From assembly GCA_029777145.1 (NCBI GenBank), contig JAKOSS010000075.1, forward strand, positions 1-7,221: a stretch of DNA of 7,221 nucleotides, written 5' to 3'. Position 1 is the stretch's first letter. Each line of letters begins with the position of its first letter. Source of the DNA: Acidobacteriota bacterium (GTDB taxonomy: Bacteria; Acidobacteriota; Blastocatellia; Pyrinomonadales; Pyrinomonadaceae). Of the stretch, positions 1-5,302 are shown piece by piece. The position numbers were made by a program, and so were the translations under genes. The notes beneath the pieces were generated by a model. That model saw nothing but the letters and a program-made list of their open reading frames with translations. It was not told where the DNA came from and did not search any database.

Positions 1-242
1 CGAATTTCAGGGCCGTCGTCACGGAATTTGCGTGGGGCGATGCATTGATCCAACTGCCGAAGCTCAAAGATCATGAGATCCCGGGAGTCCTTTCGCATGC
101 GCTTCGCGACCTTCTCGTAAAACCCGAACTCCGAAAGCAGCTTGGCGAAAACGCGCGCGCAGTCATGGAACGCAACCGCGGCGCAACCGACCGCACGCTC
201 GGGCATCTCCGGACCTTCCTTCAGGTTCACGAAATCAAATGA
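1..242 (+). CDS. waaA: 3-deoxy-D-manno-octulosonic acid (Kdo) transferase, C-terminal fragment
   Basis: This is the last 79 codons of a gene that is already open at the left edge (codons from base 3) and stops with TGA at 240-242. WaaA/KdtA is the inner-membrane-associated GT-B enzyme that moves Kdo from CMP-Kdo onto lipid A precursor. The fragment reads NFRAVVTEF near the edge, which matches the family's nucleotide-sugar-side motif in which an Asn-Phe precedes a helix. It ends with a region of the form LLVKPELRKQLGENARAVMERNRGATDRTL, given here only to show the family-like ELR..LG.NA......NRGA..R pattern of the C-terminal helix. The ATG of the next gene overlaps the stop as ATGA (239-242), so the two are probably translationally coupled. 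Other GT-B enzymes end in similar helices, so the call rests on this pattern plus the lipid A context (lpxK at the other end of the window). Confidence 0.72.
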   Translation, partial: NFRAVVTEFAWGDALIQLPKLKDHEIPGVLSHALRDLLVKPELRKQLGENARAVMERNRGATDRTLGHLRTFLQVHEIK

Positions 243-1444
243 CCGTCGTTTACTGCCTTCTCGCCGCCGCACTTGTCTTTTTGAGCTGGAAGTCGTTTAC
301 CGGCGGAATCGAATACCTTCGCTTTTTTCGTTCCGGACTGGCATCGAAGCCTCCCGAAAGCTCGCCTGCAGCGACGGTTTTCCTTCCGTGCCGCGGCGTC
401 GACGACGGTCTCGACGCCAATCTGTCGGCCTTTTTTTCGCAGGATCATCCGGACTTTGAAGTGATCGTCGTCGTCGATTCTGAGGACGATGCCGCCGTTC
501 CCGTGATTCGCGACGTGCTGGCGCGAAACGCCAACGGGAGACTCGTCGTCGCCGGCGCGGCGGACGGCGAGAGCCAAAAGGTTCACAACCTCCGCGAAGC
601 CGTGCCCCATGCCGATCAACGATCGGAAGTCTTCGTTTTCGCGGATTCGGACGTTCGTCCCGAAAGCTCATGGCTGCGTTTTCTGATCGCTCCGCTTGAC
701 GACGAGGCCGTCGGATGCGCGACGGGTTATCGATGGTTTGTTTCGAAGCGCTTGGGAATCGCGTCGGAATTGCTCTCAGTTTGGAACGCCTCGATCGCGT
801 CGGCGCTCGGTCCGAATCGAAAAGGCAACTTCTGTTGGGGCGGATCGATGGCCGTCCGGCGCAAAGTATTCGAACGATTGGCGATGCGCGATCGCTGGCG
901 CGGAACGCTTTCGGACGACTTCGCGATGACCCGTGCGATGAACGATGCCGGACTTGAGATCGGTTTCGTTCCGCAGGCCCTTTGCGCGAGCATCGGCGAC
1001 GGCGGATTTCGGAATCTGCTTGAATTTACGACCCGGCAGATGAAGATCACGCGCGTCTATTCGCCGCATCTGTGGAAGCTGTCGTTCGTCGGTTCCGCGA
1101 TGTTCAACCTCGTGATGATCTGGTCTGTCTGGCTTCTGGCGACGTCGGAAAAAAACGGAATCGGATTTTGGGCCTCAATCTCGACGCTCGTCTTGGTTTC
1201 GGTCTTCAGCATCGGTAAGAGCGCGTATCGATTGCTCGCCGTCCGACTCGTTCTTCCGCAACGATCGATCGACCGGCAATGGCTGACGCAGTGTACATTT
1301 TGGGTGATTTCTCCGCTCCTGTTCCTGTACAATTCGGTCTGTGCATTAATTTCGCGGACGATAGTCTGGCGCGGAATCCGTTATGAACTCCGATCGCCGA
1401 CCGAGACCGTGATCGTCCCCGAAGCTCAGCAGAAGGCGAAATAA
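239..1444 (+). CDS. GT2/GT21-like membrane glycosyltransferase (ceramide glucosyltransferase / HpnI type)
   Basis: This is a 401-residue, membrane-bound, GT-A fold glycosyltransferase. A hydrophobic N-terminal anchor (about 2-17) is followed by the catalytic domain. The first nucleotide-binding Asp is D80 in VVVDSED, the metal-binding DSD-type motif is ADSD at 135-138, and the likely catalytic acidic motif is SDD at 225-227. Hydrophobic C-terminal segments lie at about 284-301, 307-324 and 350-372. The tail IVWRGIRY (375-382) is typical of the ceramide glucosyltransferase/HpnI branch. The position of the usual (Q/R)xxRW motif reads RQMKI (266-270), so the Arg is Lys and the Trp is Ile. The family puts a sugar on a lipid acceptor (ceramide, hopanoid or another lipid); the acceptor here is unknown. 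The ATG overlaps the waaA stop by four bases, and the lipase gene starts one base after this stop, so the three are probably one operon. The fold is near certain; the substrate is not. Confidence 0.85.
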   Translation: MTVVYCLLAAALVFLSWKSFTGGIEYLRFFRSGLASKPPESSPAATVFLPCRGVDDGLDANLSAFFSQDHPDFEVIVVVDSEDDAAVPVIRDVLARNANGRLVVAGAADGESQKVHNLREAVPHADQRSEVFVFADSDVRPESSWLRFLIAPLDDEAVGCATGYRWFVSKRLGIASELLSVWNASIASALGPNRKGNFCWGGSMAVRRKVFERLAMRDRWRGTLSDDFAMTRAMNDAGLEIGFVPQALCASIGDGGFRNLLEFTTRQMKITRVYSPHLWKLSFVGSAMFNLVMIWSVWLLATSEKNGIGFWASISTLVLVSVFSIGKSAYRLLAVRLVLPQRSIDRQWLTQCTFWVISPLLFLYNSVCALISRTIVWRGIRYELRSPTETVIVPEAQQKAK

Positions 1445-1445
1445 T

Positions 1446-2783
1446 ATGGCTTTGATGCAAAAATTTCTCGTGGTCGCGCTTGCCGTGATCGGATTCACGA
1501 CGATCGCCGTCGGACAGAAATCGACGAAGGCGCCGATCATCATCATTCCGGGCCTCACCGGATCCGAACTCGTCAACGACGAGACCGGCGAACTTGTGTG
1601 GTTCAAGCCAAGCCGGTCGAAGGATGACGACATTCGGCTTCCGATCTCGCCGGTGCTGGTCAGAAATCGCGACAAACTTGTGCCGAAGGACATTATCCGC
1701 GCGGTTCAGTTCGCGAAATGGCTCCCTGAGGTTGAGATCTATTCGGAACTCATCAACGCCCTCGAAAAACGCGCCGGATACGTCGAAGGCAAGTGGGATG
1801 ATCCGCCCGAGAAAGGTTACGAGTCGACCTTCTACGTTTTTGCCTACGACTGGCGCCGCGACAACGTCGAGAACGCGCGGTCGCTCGTCCAGAAGATCGA
1901 GTCGCTCAAACGGAAGCTCGGCAAGCCCGATCTGAAGTTCAACATTGTCGCTCATTCGATGGGCGGCCTGATCTCGCGATACGCCGCGATGTACGGCAAC
2001 GCGGATATTTCAAAGGGAATGAAGCCGAATTGGGCAGGCGCGAAGCACCTTGATCGTATTTTCCTGCTCGGAACGCCGAACGAAGGTTCGATCGCGGCGC
2101 TCGACGCGATGCTCAACGGTTATTCATATTTTGGCCGGGGAATCAATATTCCGTTTGTCCGCGACATTTCACGATTCGATGTTTTCACTATCCCGTCGAT
2201 GTTCGAGTTGCTGCCGCAGAACGGCGCGCTGCGGATCTTCGACGAAAATCTCAAGCCGCTGAAGATCGATCTGTACGATCCGAAGACCTGGGACGAATAC
2301 GGCTGGAACATCTGGGACGACAACGATTTCCGCAAGAAATTCGACTTCATCGAGCAGGAACAGGCACGCCCTTATTTTCGGGTCGTCCTGCGCCGCGCGA
2401 AGGACTTTCAGGCGGCGCTGAACGCGAGTTCAAACATAAAACCGCCGGTTTCGTTCTATCTCATCGGTGCGGAATGCAAGGACACGCTCGACGCGGCGGT
2501 CCTGTATCGGAAGAAAGATCGTTGGAAGCTGATCTTTTCGCCGGATTCATTCGAAAGATCCGACGGCACGAAGGTTCCCGAAGAACAGGTGCGGCGATTG
2601 ATCATCGGCGGGGGCGACGGAGTCGTCCCGATCAGTTCGTTGAAAGCCGAGCATTCGGGCGGCCCGAAGAATCTGCCGGTCGCCGGTGAACTGCACCAAT
2701 GCGAGTCGCACGCGAAACTGGTGACAAACCCGGATATCCAGGACCGTCTCTTTGCCTTGCTCTTTGGCGGGGCGATAAAATGA
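1446..2783 (+). CDS. Secreted LCAT-type lipase/acyltransferase (alpha/beta hydrolase)
   Basis: A 445-residue alpha/beta hydrolase of the lecithin:cholesterol acyltransferase-like group. Residues 1-23 look like a signal peptide (Lys6, hydrophobic 7-22, probable cleavage near AVG-Q at 21-24), so the product is exported. There is no lipobox Cys. PIIIIPGLTGSEL (30-42) holds the oxyanion-hole strand typical of LCAT/PDAT proteins, and AYDWRRD (133-139) matches their conserved YDWR block. The nucleophile elbow is AHSMGG with Ser171; Ala stands where many lipases have the first Gly. GTPNEGS (209-215) is also family-typical. The acid is probably Asp391 in GGGDGVVP, and the base is His422 (SHAKL) or less likely His417. 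The expected role is hydrolysis or transfer of an ester-linked acyl chain on a lipid in the periplasm or outside the cell. ATG 1446 has AGAAGG just upstream; Met4 is an alternative start. The position after waaA and the GT points to envelope lipids. Confidence 0.85.
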   Translation: MALMQKFLVVALAVIGFTTIAVGQKSTKAPIIIIPGLTGSELVNDETGELVWFKPSRSKDDDIRLPISPVLVRNRDKLVPKDIIRAVQFAKWLPEVEIYSELINALEKRAGYVEGKWDDPPEKGYESTFYVFAYDWRRDNVENARSLVQKIESLKRKLGKPDLKFNIVAHSMGGLISRYAAMYGNADISKGMKPNWAGAKHLDRIFLLGTPNEGSIAALDAMLNGYSYFGRGINIPFVRDISRFDVFTIPSMFELLPQNGALRIFDENLKPLKIDLYDPKTWDEYGWNIWDDNDFRKKFDFIEQEQARPYFRVVLRRAKDFQAALNASSNIKPPVSFYLIGAECKDTLDAAVLYRKKDRWKLIFSPDSFERSDGTKVPEEQVRRLIIGGGDGVVPISSLKAEHSGGPKNLPVAGELHQCESHAKLVTNPDIQDRLFALLFGGAIK

Positions 2784-2795
2784 TCGCGGAGCAGA

Positions 2796-3233
2796 ATGAT
2801 CAAGAATCTTCTAAATGCGGACGATGAACCGGCGGCGAACGGCGTGTCCGAGCCGGAGCACGCGAACCGTCCGATCTCGCTCTTCGATCTTTCGTCGATA
2901 CCGGCGGAATCGGCATTGACGCTGAACGAGTCGGACGAAGCATCCGCCTTTGACGAGAACTGGGGCCGCGAACCGCAGCCCGTCGAACCGGCGATCGTCG
3001 TCGAGCCGTTCGTTCCGCCTTCGAAAGTTGAAACGATCCGCCGCAGCGGACTCGCCTGGTCGGCGGGAGTCGTGTTCTTCGGCTCCGTCGGATTCATGAT
3101 GATCCTCGGATGGTTTGCCGATTTGCTGCTCGGTTCCGCGCCGTGGGGACTCGTCGTCGGAATCGTCCTCGGATCGGTCATCGGCTTCATCAATTTCTTC
3201 CGCATCACTTCGCAGATCTTCAGGAACAACTGA
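2796..3233 (+). CDS. atpZ: AtpZ-like F1Fo ATP synthase accessory protein with long N-terminal extension
   Basis: A 145-residue protein whose last about 70 residues are a two-helix AtpZ/AtpI-family membrane domain. TM1 is about 86-110 and ends in GWFADLLLG; then come APWGLVVG and TM2 at about 117-137, ending GFINFFRIT. The RRSG.AWSAG start, the GW..D..LG.....G loop and the G..LG...GF end are the usual AtpZ pattern. Known AtpZ proteins act with AtpI in the inner membrane and are linked to Mg2+/Ca2+ transport or to assembly of Fo; which role applies here is not visible. The first about 80 residues are an extra, acidic, Pro-rich segment with no recognisable domain, probably cytoplasmic and disordered. 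ATG 2796 has GGAG at 2788-2791. It lies 12 bases after the lipase stop, so readthrough from the upstream operon is likely, with atpI, atpB and atpE next. Confidence 0.82.
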   Translation: MIKNLLNADDEPAANGVSEPEHANRPISLFDLSSIPAESALTLNESDEASAFDENWGREPQPVEPAIVVEPFVPPSKVETIRRSGLAWSAGVVFFGSVGFMMILGWFADLLLGSAPWGLVVGIVLGSVIGFINFFRITSQIFRNN

Positions 3234-3262
3234 CCGCGATCCCTTATTTTTGCTTGTCCCGA

Positions 3263-3291
3263 TTGAGTTTTTTCTCATGACTTTGTAGAAT
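3263..3291 (+). promoter_or_regulatory. Sigma70-like promoter for atpI-atpB
   Basis: TTGAGT (3263-3268) and TAGAAT (3286-3291) are separated by exactly 17 bases. They match TTGACA and TATAAT at 4 and 5 of 6 positions, in the only AT-rich non-coding stretch (3234-3303) before atpI. Initiation about 7 bases after the -10 box would fall near 3298, only about 6 bases before the atpI ATG. Strength and use are inferred from sequence alone. Confidence 0.6.
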
Positions 3292-3303
3292 TCTTGTTTC
3301 GCC

Positions 3304-3726
3304 ATGAGCGAGAATTCCGACACGTACGAACAGGATGCTCCTGAACTTTCTGACCGGCGGATCCTGATCCTGATGGGAATCGTGGTCGTGTTGGGGTCGG
3401 TGCTTGGATTTGCACTGGTTTCCACCCGGTTCGGAGCGGGAATCCTGTTGGGCGGAATTCTTGCGGGAATCAACTATTACTGGTTGAAGAACGCGCTCAG
3501 CGGAATATTTGAAAAGGCGATCCGCGACGGGAAGAAGCCGAAGTTTTTGATCGGCGGGTATCTTCTTCGCTACGTATTCTTGGCGATCGCGCTCGTCATC
3601 GTTTATTACACAAAGGTCGTCGATTTCGCGGCGGTTCTTGTCGGCTTGGCAAGTCTCGCGGCCGCGATCATGATCGAAGGCATAATACGCTTGTTTTTAA
3701 TAGTTTATAGCAGCAGGGAAATTTGA
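3304..3726 (+). CDS. atpI: ATP synthase protein I (AtpI)
   Basis: A 140-residue, four-helix membrane protein of the ATP synthase subunit I family. TM segments lie at about 19-40, 43-61, 82-103 and 107-133. The small-residue-rich turn FGAGILLGGILAGINYYWL (43-61) and LLRYVFL (87-93) are the family's typical TM2 and TM3 blocks. AtpI is a chaperone-like accessory protein for assembly of the c-ring; an Mg2+ transport role has also been proposed with AtpZ. The acidic N-terminus (1-17) is cytoplasmic by the usual topology. An in-frame TAG at 3286-3288 forces the start to lie downstream, and ATG 3304 is the first candidate. No Shine-Dalgarno sequence precedes it, and the promoter -10 box is only 12 bases upstream, so the mRNA may be nearly leaderless. 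atpB begins 1 base after the stop. Confidence 0.83.
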   Translation: MSENSDTYEQDAPELSDRRILILMGIVVVLGSVLGFALVSTRFGAGILLGGILAGINYYWLKNALSGIFEKAIRDGKKPKFLIGGYLLRYVFLAIALVIVYYTKVVDFAAVLVGLASLAAAIMIEGIIRLFLIVYSSREI

Positions 3727-3727
3727 C

Positions 3728-4642
3728 ATGTTTCTGTTGTCAGAAGGCGGACATCATACGCCGCTCATCGTAGAATTCGTAAATCATTACATCGGGAAAC
3801 CGGTTTACAACTTTCAGATGGCTTACACCAAGCCGCTGTGGGACAAACTGTTTGCCAAGTTCGGAACAAATTCCGAAGCGATCTTCGGGCCGTACACGGT
3901 CGAAAACGCCGTTCCCTGGTACACGATCATGTTCGTCATCGCGTGCATCCTGACCGTGATCGTGATCTGGATCATGAAAGGCAAGCTTTCGTCCGAAGAT
4001 CCGAAAGCGAGTCAGTTGACGCTCGAAGCCGGATTTCTCGCGCTCAAGGACATGATCGTGAGCGTCGTCGGCGAACACGGCTATCGCTATTTTCCGGTCG
4101 TCGCGACCTTTGCGACACTCGTACTGATCTCGAACCTGATGGGTTTGTTCCCGATGTTCATGGCGCCGACGGCGCATATCAGCGTGACCTTCGCGCTCGG
4201 CATCTCGTCGTTCATTTACTACAACTCGGTCGGTATTCGCGAGAACGGCGTTCTCAAACACCTCGGGCACCTTGCGGGCCCGAAATTGCCGCTCTCGATC
4301 GGGATCGTGATCACGCCGCTGATCTTCAGTATCGAACTGATCAGTAACATGATCCGTCCGCTGACGCTCTCGATCCGGTTGTTCGCGAACATGTTCGCCG
4401 ACGAGCAGATCTCGATGCAGATCTCGGGACTTTACGCGCCGTTCACGCAGTTCTTCCTGCCGGTCGCGCTGCTCCCGTTGGCGGTGTTCGTCGCGTTCGT
4501 GCAGACGCTCGTATTTACGCTGCTTTCGATGATCTACATCAGCGAAGTCACGCACGGCGATCACGGGCATGACGACGATCACGCGGAACATGCGGAACAT
4601 CACGCCGATGAGGCGCACGCCGAGGCGGTTGCCGCGGCCTGA
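3728..4642 (+). CDS. atpB: F-type ATP synthase subunit a
   Basis: A 304-residue stator channel subunit of Fo, inner membrane. Ions pass through it to and from the c-ring. Helices lie at about 65-83, 123-144, 149-166, 188-209 and 240-271. The signature RPLTLSIRLFANMFADE (210-226) carries the essential stator Arg, R217, equivalent to E. coli Arg210. Glu203 and Asn207 lie one and two turns before it. Gln259 in FVQTLVF matches the conserved Gln of the last helix. The N-terminus (1-64) is long and probably faces the periplasm. After the last helix the protein adds a His/Asp/Glu/Ala-rich tail (about 275-300) with eight His in 22 residues (276-297), which the standard subunit lacks and which should face the cytoplasm. 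AGGGA (3715-3719) sits 8 bases before ATG 3728, with atpI ending 1 base upstream. A hairpin with a T-run follows the stop. Confidence 0.96.
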   Translation: MFLLSEGGHHTPLIVEFVNHYIGKPVYNFQMAYTKPLWDKLFAKFGTNSEAIFGPYTVENAVPWYTIMFVIACILTVIVIWIMKGKLSSEDPKASQLTLEAGFLALKDMIVSVVGEHGYRYFPVVATFATLVLISNLMGLFPMFMAPTAHISVTFALGISSFIYYNSVGIRENGVLKHLGHLAGPKLPLSIGIVITPLIFSIELISNMIRPLTLSIRLFANMFADEQISMQISGLYAPFTQFFLPVALLPLAVFVAFVQTLVFTLLSMIYISEVTHGDHGHDDDHAEHAEHHADEAHAEAVAAA

Positions 4643-4658
4643 TGATTTTTGAAAGGAT

Positions 4659-4679
4659 TCGGACGGAACGTCCGATTTT
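4659..4679 (+). terminator. Short intrinsic terminator or attenuator between atpB and atpE
   Basis: TCGGACG (4659-4665) and CGTCCGA (4669-4675) form a perfect 7-bp stem with a GAA loop, followed at once by TTTT (4676-4679), 17 bases after the atpB stop. The T-run is short, so partial termination or an RNA-processing or 3'-stabilising stem is more likely than complete termination. Confidence 0.55.
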
Positions 4680-4736
4680 AGCGACACCACGCGGATCTGC
4701 TTTTCATAGCAGTTAAGCCCGCACGCTACAGGAGCC

Positions 4737-4761
4737 TTGACTCGACGCGAGTATAAATCAA
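4737..4761 (+). promoter_or_regulatory. Inverted repeat overlapping a -10-like box upstream of atpE
   Basis: ACTCG (4740-4744) and CGAGT (4748-4752) are a perfect inverted repeat around ACG. Wider arms TTGA (4737-4740) and TCAA (4758-4761) flank it, and TATAAA (4752-4757) lies between the right arms. The layout could be an operator over a -10 box, or a folded leader of the atpE message. No matching -35 box sits 16-18 bases upstream of TATAAA, so promoter activity is doubtful. The rest of the 205-base gap (4643-4847) holds only the hairpin at 4659 and the atpE ribosome binding site. Confidence 0.25.
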
Positions 4762-4833
4762 GCGCATACCGGAAGTGAGGCGAAATCATAACCCGGGCGG
4801 ATCATCGTCATTGTCGCGCTAACACAAAACAAT

Positions 4834-4839
4834 AGGAGA
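4834..4839 (+). promoter_or_regulatory. Strong ribosome binding site of atpE
   Basis: AGGAGA lies 8 bases before ATG 4848 but only 3 bases before an earlier ATG at 4843, which is followed by AAA TGA. The spacing selects 4848 as the atpE start. This is the best Shine-Dalgarno match in the window, in keeping with the high copy number of subunit c. Confidence 0.7.
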
Positions 4840-4847
4840 CTAATGAA

Positions 4848-5162
4848 ATGAACAAAATGAAGTATGTAGTTTTTGCGACGATGCTTCTCGCGTTGATGTC
4901 GATCTCGGCGTTCGCGCAGGGCGGCGCGGCTGACAACGAATCGACCGTCAGCGCGGCGAAAGCCATCGGTGCGGGCATCGGATTCGGTATCGTTGCCGGT
5001 TTGGCGGCGATTGGACAGGGTCTTGTCGGTTCGCGCGCTGCCGAAGGCGCGGCCCGCAACCCGGGCGCGGCCAGCACGGTTCAGACGCTCATGATCATCG
5101 CGCTCGCGCTGATCGAGTCGCTCGTGCTCTTCGCGCTGCTGATCGTCTTCGTTAAGCTTTAA
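4848..5162 (+). CDS. atpE: F-type ATP synthase subunit c (rotor ring) with N-terminal signal-like extension
   Basis: A 104-residue proteolipid of the Fo rotor ring. Helix 1 (about 35-62) has the GAGIGFGIVAG small-residue packing and Gln57. The polar loop is RNPGA (70-74). Helix 2 (about 76-102) carries the ion-binding carboxylate Glu90 in LIESL, equivalent to E. coli Asp61. Usual c subunits are 70-90 residues; here residues 1-24 form an extra signal-peptide-like segment (Lys3/Lys5, hydrophobic 7-20, AFAQ at 21-24). Cleavage after Ala23 would leave an ordinary-sized, about 81-residue subunit with its N-terminus in the periplasm, as expected. Gln57, Glu90 and Ser91 match three Na+ ligand positions of Ilyobacter-type rings, but the following Thr is Leu92, so the ion cannot be told. 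The gene is followed by a strong terminator rather than by atpF. Confidence 0.95.
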   Translation: MNKMKYVVFATMLLALMSISAFAQGGAADNESTVSAAKAIGAGIGFGIVAGLAAIGQGLVGSRAAEGAARNPGAASTVQTLMIIALALIESLVLFALLIVFVKL

Positions 5163-5182
5163 TCGACGATCCGCCAAGGATT

Positions 5183-5227
5183 TCGCGGACGAGGTTCTGA
5201 TGAACTTTGTCCGCGATTTTTGTTTGT
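5183..5227 (+). terminator. Strong rho-independent terminator after atpE
   Basis: Arms 5183-5197 and 5202-5216 pair over 15 bp around a TGAT loop. The outer 8 bp (TCGCGGAC with GTCCGCGA) are perfect, and the inner part has two G-U pairs (5191-5208 and 5193-5206). TTTTTGTTTGTT follows from 5217. The hairpin lies 20 bases after the atpE stop and should end the ATP synthase transcript, so the downstream kinase-like gene needs its own promoter or readthrough. Confidence 0.88.
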
Positions 5228-5233
5228 TATACT
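5228..5233 (+). promoter_or_regulatory. Possible -10 box for the kinase-like gene
   Basis: TATACT (5228-5233) matches TATAAT at 5 of 6 positions, just after the atpE terminator and 69 bases before the next start codon. The best -35 candidate, TTGTCC (5207-5212), lies inside the terminator stem with a short 15-base spacer, so support is weak. A T-rich end of the terminator could produce such a box by chance. Confidence 0.28.
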
Positions 5234-5302
5234 TGTGATTGCGTTTATCGCGCCGCCCGAATCGGTGCGAACCCGGACGCTGATTTGGGACTCTAAGGCT
5301 TT

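Noticed and set aside
3264..3278. TGAG-TTTTTT-CTCA as a terminator after atpZ
   Set aside because: The stem is only 4 bp, the T-run is in the loop rather than after the stem, and the element overlaps a better-supported promoter.
2456..3473. Two long open frames on the - strand across the end of the lipase gene, atpZ and the start of atpI
   Set aside because: Both overlap clear coding sequence on the + strand, have no family motif, and cross the atpZ stop and atpI promoter without any matching signal.
4737..4757. TTGACT followed by TATAAA as a sigma70 promoter for atpE
   Set aside because: The two hexamers are only 9 bases apart, far below the 16-18 needed, so they cannot be a -35/-10 pair.
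3740..4789. Long open frame on the - strand across atpB
   Set aside because: It mirrors the codon pattern of atpB, and its product is an Arg/Asp/His-rich string without hydrophobic cores or motifs.
4810..4833. ATTGT and ACAAT inverted arms before the atpE ribosome binding site
   Set aside because: Five weak A/T-rich pairs across a 14-base loop would not form a stable structure.
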